Assembly (NCBI RefSeq): GCF_009649785.1
Contig: NZ_WJOK01000012.1
Location: 102,950-166,949, forward strand
Length of the DNA: 64,000 nucleotides
Source: Agrobacterium tumefaciens
GTDB taxonomy: Bacteria > Pseudomonadota > Alphaproteobacteria > Rhizobiales > Rhizobiaceae
Direction of reading: 5' to 3'
The notes under the pieces are model-generated. The model ran no database searches. It saw only the letters and a program-made list of their open reading frames with translations, and was not told the DNA's origin. Within the stretch, counting starts at the first letter, position 1. Each line of letters starts with the position of its first letter. The position numbers and the translations under genes are program-made. Positions 34,855 through 44,000 of the stretch are shown piece by piece.

Positions 34855-35200
34855 CGCGCTTCGTGCGCGCAGACCGCGCCATACATGGCTGCTCGAATTC
34901 GCTTCCCAGATGCCCCGGCGCTCGGCCTCAGCCGCTACTTGCTCCCTCGCATACCGGCCTTTGAATACCGACCCAATCGACGGCATGCACCCGTCGAACA
35001 GGCCAGTCATCGACCGGCTCGCGGTCGTCCCGGAAGCAATCGGCGACAATTCTTCCATAGCGATCCTGATCGACTTCGACGCAGGTGCCTGTGCCGCTGC
35101 GGCCATCGTCGCTGCGACCTCGGACTACGAGCGCGAAACCGCTGTCGATACGCGCTTGACCTTGACCTGTTTGCCATCTTGAAGTGTCAACTATGGCGGC
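34855..35200 (-). pseudogene. Thermonuclease (SNase-like), frameshifted relic
   Basis: On the minus strand one frame reads TGTCVEVDQDRYGRIVADCF, the SNase D-x-YGR-x-VA-x-C region, then MAVDW-like residues (VHAVDWVGIQ). The sequence continues one frame over as FKGRYAREQVAAEAERRGIW followed by SSHVWRG, the usual C-terminal part. No N-terminal signal or complete catalytic region is in frame. The gene is broken by at least one frameshift. Confidence 0.65.
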
Positions 35201-35719
35201 GAGCATTGGGCACTTTTGGATAAAGGCTAACGATCGCACAGAAAACCAGAGGGCAGAGGACGTAAGAAGCCGCTGATTTCGTTCAAAATAAGCGGCCCGG
35301 CTTGGCATGCCACTCCAGACCATTTATGCCGCAGAAGGTCTCTATTTCGACTGTTCTTATAACCATATCCCTGGCAGCAGAATCACGGGAATTTTTGTAG
35401 AGGGACGGGCTAGGCATCTCATGCACCTGGAAGCAGATGCCAGCCCCTACGTCTACGTGTAGCGTATTACTTGCCTTGGTGGCTGGATGGCAGTTCCATC
35501 TCAATCATCACGGTCGATGGGCTTCTGCGAACGTCAGCTTCTTCGCTTTTCTGCCGGAGACCGGACAGTCAGAGGACGGCCCTAAATCAGCAACGCTGCG
35601 CGAGCAAGCGCGGCTCCGTGCTGTATTCTTCGCAAGAAATGCGCCGGTCAGCGTCTGACCAGGTCGCTCGCACAACTAATCCCGACAGTCCATGATATTC
35701 AGACGAAACAGCCCAGCCG
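35201..35719. other. Intergenic region, nothing recognised
   Basis: About 520 bp between the nuclease relic and the MNT-HEPN gene. Short frames on both strands have no family features. Confidence 0.4.
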
Positions 35720-36634
35720 TCAGCTCCTGTCTTCCACGGCCTGGTGCAGTCTTTCGATATGCTCGCGGCAGAGCGTCTCGATCAAGGCGTGAAGTTCTGC
35801 GGTTCGCTCCTGAAGCCAGGCAAGCGCTTCTTCGGAAACCTCGAAACGCTTTGAGTAGCGCGCCTTGACGTAGGCTTCGTTGAGGATGTTGTACCACGTG
35901 GTAAATCGCTGACGATCACGCGGCCAGATGTCGATCAAACGGTGATCGCGACCTTCGGAAAGCCCACGCAGGAATTTGAGGTTGTGCGACGCAGGTGAAT
36001 AGTTTGTCAGTGTCAGGAGATAGCAGTTATAAGCGCTCTCCACTGCCTGATGTAGATTAAACGCGGCTAGATGTAGGTTGCCTTTCGCAACGAGATATTT
36101 TGCTACGTCGGCGAAATCTCGGGCATCCGGGAAATGCCGCTGAAAATGCCCGTCGGCAACCCTGAGTGCATCGGCAGGGCTGAGCGGTTTCGCTTCAGCC
36201 AGCGGCCTGTCGTCGAATTCATAAAGAACAACACCTTCGCGTGCGAGATCAACGAAGAAGTATTGGCCATCGTGCAAAAAATTGCTGATCTCGCGTGCGC
36301 CATGCACGATGAGACTGACAGGTGTCTCGATCTCCTTGTCCCACATCAGCCGATCTGTTGTCTTGTCCCAGTATCTGGGATCGGCCAGTTCCTTGTTGCT
36401 GACGATGACAAGAATGTCGAAGTCCGAGCGGTAGCCTTTCGACGTATGCGGTTCATCCACCCATGTTCCACGGGCGTAGGAACCAAACAGGATGATTTTA
36501 TAAATCCGCCCGTCTTTCTTGGCCTCGGACTTCGAGCGCTCGACAATGCCAGTGAACTCTTCGTGGATGATCCGGACGACCCTTTCCAGTTCGCGCTGCT
36601 TTGTCTGCGGAAGATGTCCGATATCCGATTTCAT
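35720..36634 (-). CDS. MNT-HEPN fusion protein (nucleotidyltransferase plus HEPN)
   Basis: A 304-residue protein. The N-terminal minimal nucleotidyltransferase has ILFGSYARGTW (residues 49-59) and the Asp pair in SDFDILVIV (Asp71 and Asp73). The C-terminal HEPN domain (about 150-300) includes NLHLAAFNLHQAVESAYNCY and a late KARYSKRF. Known MNT/HEPN modules are two-gene toxin-antitoxin systems where MNT adenylylates the HEPN RNase; fused forms also occur. No clear R-x4-6-H is seen, so RNase activity is doubtful. The start ATG 36634 follows a GAGG. It stands alone, transcribed away from the LysR gene. Confidence 0.8.
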   Translation of the reverse strand: MKSDIGHLPQTKQRELERVVRIIHEEFTGIVERSKSEAKKDGRIYKIILFGSYARGTWVDEPHTSKGYRSDFDILVIVSNKELADPRYWDKTTDRLMWDKEIETPVSLIVHGAREISNFLHDGQYFFVDLAREGVVLYEFDDRPLAEAKPLSPADALRVADGHFQRHFPDARDFADVAKYLVAKGNLHLAAFNLHQAVESAYNCYLLTLTNYSPASHNLKFLRGLSEGRDHRLIDIWPRDRQRFTTWYNILNEAYVKARYSKRFEVSEEALAWLQERTAELHALIETLCREHIERLHQAVEDRS

Positions 36635-36877
36635 GGCCTCACCATCGATTCTTCTGGGTAGATATTTTAGCCGCTATCGGCAGGCGATTGCTACTCCACA
36701 TTGTTGTAGTCCCAATCCGCCTGCATCCACATTATGCGAGGCTCAACCGCGCTCAGCAACCATTAATCGTACAAACCTATCAATGTCGCATCTGGACCGA
36801 GGCGCTGAACCACTTTATCCTTCCTGGTATTCGAGGCGTTCCTCGATCTTAATTGCGCCCTGGCGGAAGGAACTGAA

Positions 36878-37798
36878 ATGGATCTGCGCCAAATGAGCAC
36901 ATTCGTTGCCGTCGCGGAAGAACTGCATTTCGGGCGCGCCTCCATCCGGCTCAACCTTGCGCAGCCTGCCGTCACTGCCCAGGTCCAGGCGATTGAGAAG
37001 GAACTGGGGGTTCCATTACTCATCCGTTCCACACGCCGTGTTCAGCTTACTCCCGCAGGATCGGTTTTTTACGAACGTTGCGTTCAACTGCTTCGCGACG
37101 TCGACGAAACTTGTGCGATCACACAGGCGGTTGCGGGCAAGGCTGCCAGCAAGATCACCATCGGCACAATTCACCCGGCAACCTTCGGTGTTTTGCCCGA
37201 TTTTCTTGCCCGAATTGGCCGACGTTATCCGGATATTCGCATTCATATCCGCAACGGCACAACCGAATCCATCGTACGGGACATTGAGCGCGGGCAGGTC
37301 AATATCGGTTTCGTTCGGCCCCTAGATAACAGCGGCGCATTGCGATGGCAGGCAATAACAGAGGAGCGCTATTTACTCGCCGTCTCCAAAGAAAACGCTT
37401 TGGCTGAGGCAGAGACCGTCACGCTGGAAGACCTGCGCCGCCAGAAGATCATTTCCTTCTCGCGTTCGAACCTCTCCTACACGGAGCGGTATTTTCTCGA
37501 TACGTTCCGCGAGCATGAACTCTCCGATCGGATCGTCTATACCTGCGACGACACACTTTCACTGATCGCGCTCGTCTCCGCAGGCGTCGGTGTTGGCTTC
37601 GTTCCGGAATGGGCGGCAAACCTGCCGAACAGAAACTTTCGTTTGAAGGCAGTGGAGGAGATTGATCTGCGTATCGGCCTTGGGCTCGCCTGGAGCAGCC
37701 AGGACCCGACCGCCAATCGTGATGACATCATCGAGATCGGCCGCCAGCTCGCATCCAATATGGCGAAAGGGCCGGCTCGTAAACAGCACCGCAACTGA
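36878..37798 (+). CDS. LysR-family transcriptional regulator
   Basis: A 306-residue LysR-type regulator. The N-terminal HTH (MDLRQMSTFVAVAEELHFGR, then LAQPAVTAQVQAIEKELGV) is complete, and the C-terminal substrate-binding domain covers residues 90-295. It has no obvious catabolic partner in the adjacent genes: the upstream neighbour is a divergent MNT-HEPN gene and the downstream 550 bp are empty. It is probably an orphan left by rearrangement, or it regulates genes elsewhere. Confidence 0.88.
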   Translation: MDLRQMSTFVAVAEELHFGRASIRLNLAQPAVTAQVQAIEKELGVPLLIRSTRRVQLTPAGSVFYERCVQLLRDVDETCAITQAVAGKAASKITIGTIHPATFGVLPDFLARIGRRYPDIRIHIRNGTTESIVRDIERGQVNIGFVRPLDNSGALRWQAITEERYLLAVSKENALAEAETVTLEDLRRQKIISFSRSNLSYTERYFLDTFREHELSDRIVYTCDDTLSLIALVSAGVGVGFVPEWAANLPNRNFRLKAVEEIDLRIGLGLAWSSQDPTANRDDIIEIGRQLASNMAKGPARKQHRN

Positions 37799-38350
37799 AC
37801 ATCCGAAGTAGCATGCGGCAGACCGGGGTTTCTGGTTGGCTGAACAGTCGTGAACGCACTGCTACGTACGGACCTTATTCTCGCGCAATACAGCAAACAG
37901 GAAGTCTGTCGACGTAAATCACCGCGCGACATCTCAGGGATCGGTGACCTTCAGATCGGCGGCATCGAAAATGTTTGTGACGCGGGTGTTGACCGTCAAG
38001 CCCCGCGCAACCGCGGTAGCAGCGATGTTACTACCCACCGGCCTTTACGCACTTGCTGTCTCGTTTGCCCGGCCATGAACTGCCAACCGTTGGGGCCCAA
38101 AGAGCCGCCCGTTCTGAAGAATCGGCAGAACCTCTCTTTCCAAGCCATCCTGATAAATTCTATCCCGCCCGCCGCACGGTTTAGCCGCGAGGTACGCCGA
38201 TCGCATTAATACCCCTCATATGAGGGAGCGCCGTTGTGGGTATTTCCCATCAACCGGACCAACTGCATGTTGTCCTCCATACCACCGCTGGTCGTCGCTT
38301 ATATTTTATGTTGGGCAAAGCTGAGGGAAGACACTTCTGAGGAATGATAA
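37799..38350. other. Intergenic region, nothing recognised
   Basis: About 550 bp after the LysR gene. A 119-codon plus frame at 37850 and minus frames opposite it show no family pattern. Possibly gene debris. Confidence 0.4.
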
Positions 38351-38701
38351 ATGGGGTATCAAAATGTCTCAGAGGCCTTCATTGAGCTAGAAGCTGCACT
38401 CACCGTAGCGAAGAAAATCTGCACGCTGAGCCGAGATATCTGCTCGTCGATCACCGACAGGTGCAACGGCAGGCAACTGAATTTCGAAAATGGGTGTGCC
38501 ATCATCACGGTCGTTGACGATGGTCTCATTGTAAGGGTCTCCGCCGGAGATCTGCTCACGTTCTACGGCATTCAAACGGTGATCGAGGGTCGCTTGTGGG
38601 AGATAGCACCCAGCGCCGCAAGATCAATGACATGGCTACCAGCACGAGAGTCCCGCTCCGGGCAATTCCCTAGAACCGCGACAACGGGCATGAGAGAATG
38701 A
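38351..38701 (+). CDS. Small protein, possibly DUF2218-like
   Basis: A 116-codon frame from ATG 38351. Residues 38-78 (GRQLNFENGCAIITVVDDGL then IVRVSAGDLLTFYGIQ) and a later MTWLPA resemble the DUF2218 pattern of small proteins linked to metal/siderophore loci. The similarity is weak and from memory. The end (after WLPA) looks unrelated. It may be a decayed or chance frame. Confidence 0.35.
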   Translation: MGYQNVSEAFIELEAALTVAKKICTLSRDICSSITDRCNGRQLNFENGCAIITVVDDGLIVRVSAGDLLTFYGIQTVIEGRLWEIAPSAARSMTWLPARESRSGQFPRTATTGMRE

Positions 38702-38911
38702 CGGTCGCTAGCTCCGTTGGATCAATGCGAAAAATTTCCAGGTCGTAGCTGTCGAACCACCGTTTGTACCAGCACCATGCAATGTGCGCCTGGGTACCCC
38801 CGTGCACTGCTGCGGGCTGCCCCAATCACTCTCGAGCAGACCGCGGAACCTCTCAAAGTCGAGGGGTGGGGCTGGGTGCAACCCTCCCTCGATGCCTCGG
38901 ACATGTATGTA

Positions 38912-39173
38912 CGAGGATCTTTATCTTCCGATTTCGCTTCCAAGACGATCAGCGGCTTGCCGTCGTCGCCCAGCAACAAAAAATAGATGAATCCCTTCGC
39001 GCTTTTCTCAAAGTCCGCACCGAGACTTTGGATGTGCTCAGGCTTCAGCATGACGTTCGGCTCGAGAACGACATTCGCGGGACCGCTCTCTTGTCACCGA
39101 AGAAGCGCCAGCCAGCGGCCTCCAGCAGCCGATTGATTTTGATCCTCGCCGTCGCTTCCTTGCGTGGTACCAA
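38912..39173 (-). pseudogene. Type I restriction enzyme R subunit (HsdR-like), N-terminal relic
   Basis: From a TTG at 39173 the minus strand reads PRKEATARIKINRLLEAAGW, then after a one-base shift near 39090 GPANVVLEPNVMLKPEHIQS, and KPLIVLEAKSEDKDP. This is the N-terminal nuclease-domain region of HsdR-like restriction/helicase proteins, including the E-x-K of LEAKSED. Similarity stops at about 38912. About 85 residues of a roughly 1000-residue protein remain, with a frameshift. It lies 27 bp after the XRE gene. Confidence 0.7.
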
Positions 39174-39200
39174 CGCCCATCCCCCGAGAAAATTCAGCTA

Positions 39201-39479
39201 TCATTGCGCCTTCGGAATAAACCCCACAGTAAATCCGAACAATCGGCCAATTTTCCCTAAAGTTTCGAGCGTTGGGTTCGCCGTCCCGGCTTCGATCTCA
39301 GCAACTTGGCGCCTGGTGAGCGATAGCGTCTTAGCGAATTCGTCCTGCGTCAAACCAAGCCCTCTTCGGATTTCAACAACAGCCTCAGGTAACCTCAAGT
39401 CGCCAGTCCGAGCGCGTTCCGCCAGTGTTCGCCGGTTCTCAAGAATTTCCTCTTTCGTTGGCTTTCTCCATCGAGCCAT
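39201..39479 (-). CDS. HipB-like XRE-family antitoxin
   Basis: A 92-residue protein with an XRE/Cro helix-turn-helix at about residues 33-86: EIRRGLGLTQDEFAKTLSLT, RRQVAEIEAGTANPTLETLG. It starts 17 bp after the HipA-like gene and is the second gene of the pair, the reverse of the classic hipBA order. It likely neutralises the kinase and represses the shared promoter through the 11-bp palindrome at the hipA start. Confidence 0.82.
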   Translation of the reverse strand: MARWRKPTKEEILENRRTLAERARTGDLRLPEAVVEIRRGLGLTQDEFAKTLSLTRRQVAEIEAGTANPTLETLGKIGRLFGFTVGFIPKAQ

Positions 39480-39496
39480 TTAGCTGTCCTCCGGCA

Positions 39497-40819
39497 TCAC
39501 TGGCACGCCGCCAGAACGCTCTCCGCGATTTCAATGCAGCGTCCCATTGCACGCTCCAGAATTTCCGCAGACCCACCCATATCTTTCGCCATAGCCGGCG
39601 TTTGCCGGAGGTAACCGGCAAACACGGAAAGCTCAGCTGCGAGCGCATTCTGCTCATCAGGATCGTGGATCAGTTCAGCGCAAATGCGTTTCCAATCGGG
39701 AAGGTGATCGCGACCACCGTCCCTCATCATGGCCCAGCGGGTGGAACGAACGATCCCCTCTTTGGCGAGCCGCATTGGCGCGAAATCAAAGAGCGGAGAC
39801 AGGCGGATCGTGCCGTTCTGGTGCTTACTCAGTGCAGAATTTCGGCCGTGATTATCGGGATTGCCGAGCGCCAAATTGGCGATGTCCCGCTTCAGGTATT
39901 CGACAATGTCCGCGAAGGGATTAGCAGAATATTCGCGCAAAACGTCGATGTAGGCCTCGTGCGAGCCGACATGACCGAAATCAGCAACGCCGATCGCGGA
40001 TACCAGGCTTTCTTGTCCCAGCCTAACGGTTCCGCCACCTTCTTTTTTCTTCCGGTCGAACCGAGGAATGATCAGGACACTTTCGGCATAGGTCGAAGGT
40101 TCGTGTACATTCAGGCCGATCTCTTGAGCGATCCGCGAATAGAGGGCTTCGCCTTCGAGTATAAGGCGGTCCACAGGCTCGCTGCTGCGGACCAGCTTGA
40201 CAATGACGTGGCGCACGGCCTCATCATCAGTCACGAAGCTGTCGGGATAATAGAGACCGTCATTCGCTTGGGTCATCGAGACCTTAGGCCATTCGCCTTG
40301 CAGGCCGCTTGAGCCAGAGGCGAGCATTCCGAAGCGATCGGCGACTTCCATGAAACGATCCGAGCGCTCAAGGATTTCCGCTTCTGTAACCCCTTGGCGC
40401 TCAACACCGCGCAGCCGTTCCGTCTCGGCCTCCGCCGCTTCTTTGATCCGGATATTGCCTATGCCGCCCGTCGCCGATCGCAGAAGCAGCGGTAGATCAG
40501 AAGCGCGCGAGCCTTCAGCAAGACTGAGATGCTCGGCAAGCTTTCGCCTTGCATGCCCCTGGGGCATAAGATCCAAGAGGAAGGGCGGCCAGCTGCGGCT
40601 ATATCGATTTTCGAGATCAACGGGATATCGGACAGATAACGCGCGATGGTCGCGAACCGTTTTGCCACCAGCGAATTCCGCAGATGCAACTGTGACGAAA
40701 TAGTCGAGATCATAATCGACGATGGACGCGCCCTGGAAGCCGGCCGCGTCATCCTTAAGTTCTAGCGTCGCGGCGTGATCCCACTGGCCATAAAAATGGG
40801 TTTGGAGCGTTAGGCGCAT
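39497..40819 (-). CDS. HipA-like serine/threonine kinase toxin
   Basis: A 440-residue HipA-family protein. The N-terminal HipA_N-like region is followed by the nucleotide loop SSGLQGEWPKVSM (about residue 172), EVRHVIVKL-type sequence with the catalytic Lys, the catalytic-loop GNPDNHGRNSAL and the metal-binding LFDFAPM. HipA toxins phosphorylate aminoacyl-tRNA synthetases, notably GltX, causing growth arrest. The start ATG at 40819 lies inside an inverted repeat. It is the first gene of the toxin-antitoxin operon. All key motifs appear intact. Confidence 0.85.
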   Translation of the reverse strand: MRLTLQTHFYGQWDHAATLELKDDAAGFQGASIVDYDLDYFVTVASAEFAGGKTVRDHRALSVRYPVDLENRYSRSWPPFLLDLMPQGHARRKLAEHLSLAEGSRASDLPLLLRSATGGIGNIRIKEAAEAETERLRGVERQGVTEAEILERSDRFMEVADRFGMLASGSSGLQGEWPKVSMTQANDGLYYPDSFVTDDEAVRHVIVKLVRSSEPVDRLILEGEALYSRIAQEIGLNVHEPSTYAESVLIIPRFDRKKKEGGGTVRLGQESLVSAIGVADFGHVGSHEAYIDVLREYSANPFADIVEYLKRDIANLALGNPDNHGRNSALSKHQNGTIRLSPLFDFAPMRLAKEGIVRSTRWAMMRDGGRDHLPDWKRICAELIHDPDEQNALAAELSVFAGYLRQTPAMAKDMGGSAEILERAMGRCIEIAESVLAACQ

Positions 40820-40850
40820 TAATTGACCCTTTCAATGGTTCAATTAATGC
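40816..40850. promoter_or_regulatory. Operator of the hipA-like/XRE operon
   Basis: Perfect inverted repeat GCATTAATTGA (40816-40826) and TCAATTAATGC (40840-40850), 13 bp apart, overlapping the hipA-like start codon. Its location fits an autoregulatory site for the XRE partner. A further short dyad AACCCA/TGGGTT lies at 40868-40885. Confidence 0.65.
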
Positions 40851-41021
40851 ATATTTTCAATTTATTCAACCCATCAAAGTGGGTTTAATAACTGCCCTTG
40901 GAACTGCCAGCTACTGAAGCGGTCATTAAAACTTCTGATCCGGCTGACCATCTTCCGGCCACGCAACGCATTGCCGTAAGCGAACAGCATGAGGGACAAG
41001 CTCAGCACAGGTGTTAGCCAT

Positions 41022-44000
41022 TCATTGGTTAAAGAGGATAACGCCGCGGGCGCGGTCGAGTACACGCCGGTGGCGCTCCGCTACGATGTTCTGGCTTGCC
41101 TGCATGCGGACAACCTGCTGCAGCACCTTCAACTGTTCCCGCATTACCTCGAACGCACGGCGCTGAGCAGGCGGCACGCGATTGATAACATCCAGCTCTC
41201 CACGCAGGATGGCATTGCGGCCGAAGCGCTCGTCGAGGGCGCGGCTGACGGTTGCAAACTCCTTACTAATGGAGGGATCGAGCGAGCCGGCAGCAACGTC
41301 GAGCCTGCCGTTCTTTTTCTTCATCGCCACTGAGAGTTCTCTCAGTGCATCTTCGGCGGACGGCGACAGTCCCGGGATGGCAATGCTCATGCGCTGGCGC
41401 TCCTCAGTGATCGCCTCCCTCTCTGCATCAAATGCGGCCCTAAATGAGGTGGCCAATAACCGCACACGGCTTGCCGCCTCCGGGACGGCACGGAAAGCCT
41501 CCTTCCGCTCCTGGCCGACAGCGAGCAATTTGTCCATGATACGGCCGGAGCCTCGCAACGCGCCGTAGGCAGCGGGATCATTGCTGATGGCCGCAGCGAT
41601 CCGCTCACCGGCAAAGCCCTTCAGGATCAGATCTTCAATCTTTCCGACAGCACCTGCCGGATCGCGCCAGATACGCGCTGCCGCGTTCGCAAGGGCGGCG
41701 CGATTTTGACTGTAGTGAGGAACAGCTCGCGCCCTCTCCCGCGCCTCGTGGTCGATCGGGGTTTCAAACTCTGTTACAGCTGCAAGCATTGGCAACACCG
41801 GCACCGTCTCTTTCCCAGGCACGACGCTGGCGCCGGTAACGATCCTGGAGCGATCTTTCCTTTCGGCAAGATGCTGTTCTTCGGCAAAGCGGCGTATGGC
41901 GGCAAAAAGACGATTGAGCTTTTCGCGCCGGTCGAGGTCAAGGTCGTCCGGCATGCGCTCGATCATGTTGCGCTGGGCAACAGTGTCTGCCTTGTCGGTG
42001 AAGGCGGACCAGCCGAAGCGAGCGTTGAGAGCGTCGTTGACCCCCCTCACCTCTTGAACAAAAAGGCGATCCTCCGCCGCGTAGGCGAAGGCCGTCTTGT
42101 AGGCATCCTTGCCAACGCGCTCGCGTACGGCTTCGATTTCGGCAAGGCGCGCCATAGCCGGTTTGGAAAGCGCTGGGATCGACAACGACATATGCGCGCG
42201 CCGATGCTCCTCTCGCATGCCGAAGCGTTCGACCTGGCGGCGGAACTCTGTGGCATGGGAACGCGCCAGCGGCAGCAATTCGGACAAGGCCGACACCGCC
42301 GCATCGCGCTCGGAGCGGGCCGCGCGGCCATCGACAAGAAGATTCGATCCACGCAGACGGCCGAGACGCTGCGGCGAGGCCTCAAGATCGTCGGCAAGCT
42401 CGCGGGGCGCAATCCGCGCGTCGGAGGCAAGCGCGTTCAGTCTTGCAAGCGCACCTTCGGGATCGCGATAAATCTTTTGCAAGACTGGGCGAAGAATGGC
42501 GTCGCGTTCCTTCCAGTGATCTGAGCGAAGCTGCGCGCGGCGGGCATCCTCGCCGACACTACGGGAAAACAATGTTTTCGGCGGGATGAGATATTGTCGA
42601 TCCGTCGGAATTTTTGCCGTCCGGGTTTCGGCTCGTTCCTCACTATAGGAAACACGCTTCTCGCTTTCGATCGCGAAGCCGAGCGCCACGCTCGCCCGCT
42701 CCCAAAGCTTCGCCACTTGCTCGCGCTTCTGCGCCAGCCACGCCAGCTGCCGCGCCGCTCCGTCCTCCATCCAGGCTGCGACCCCAGAGAGCGTATCGAT
42801 ACCGCGACGCTGGGCAAAATCGCGGGCGTGCGCCCGGTAGCCGGCCTCGCTCTCGAAATCGAGGGTCGTCGTCTTGGCGCCGGAGCGGCCAAGACGCTCC
42901 ACCAGTTGCTTGAACAGTTCCGGCCGATGGCTCTCCTCCTCGAGGCGCTGCCGGCGAACCTCTGTCGTTTCAATCCGTTTGGCAGTCCAGACGTTTCGAT
43001 GGACCGTCCGTTCCTCGAGCCTCTTCTTTCCCGTTTTTTCGTCGATGACGGGCACCATCACCGTCACCCGTTCGACACCGTCCTTGCGCAGCGTCACCGT
43101 GTCGCCTTCCGACACGCCGGCCTCCTCCAGGGCCTTCGGAAGGCTTACGCCCCAGAGCCGATGCACGCTTCCGTCGTCCGTTTTCACATCGGCGTAGGGG
43201 CTTTTATCGGCATCCTCGTCTTGCGGCCTGAACTTCGCATTGCCGGTTCCGACCAGCTCGCCCGTGACGCCTGCGGCGTGATCAACCCGGGATATTTTGC
43301 CCCATCCCGGCTTCGGCTCAAAGTCCTCGCGAGCGGCATAAAGATCGGCCCGGTCGCGATGGCGTGTCATCGACACGTACGTCAGGTGCTGATCCATCAG
43401 CCCGGTTGCGAGCACGAATGTCCTGTCGACGGTCGCACCTTGGGACTTGTGAATGGTCGCAGCATAGCCGTGATCGACACTGCGATAGCTGTCTTCGCTG
43501 ATGATGACATCCCGGCCATTATCGAGACGGACCGATAGTAGTGGGCCGCCGTGCGTGTCGCCGGTGGAGACGACCGTGCCGAGCATGCCGTTCTTGACAT
43601 ATTGAGGCCCAAGCCTTTGCGCGCTCGGCTCGAGGAACCGGGCGTTTTGGAGGAAGATGATCCGGTCGCCGACGGCGAACTCCCGCACGCCTCGCTCCGT
43701 GTAAAATTCACGAGAGACGGTCAGGGCGCCTTCATCTTTCATGACGTTGCGCAGCGCTTCATTGAGCCGCCTTACGTCGTCATTGGTATGGGCGAGAACG
43801 AGCAGTTCGTCACCACGCATGCGAACCGACTGTTCTTTATCGGCATATTGCTGGATGAGATCGCGGCGAGCGCTCGTCCAGTCAGCAACGATGCGCTCCA
43901 CAGCTTCAGCCCGGCTCTCCGCCTCGACAATATGCCCCCGCTGCGCATAGGCATCCAGCCCCTCCTCAACCTTGCCGCGGGCGAAAAGACGGGAGGCCTC

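Noticed and set aside
41706..42524. 272-codon plus-strand frame inside traA
   Set aside because: Antisense shadow of the traA C-terminal region.
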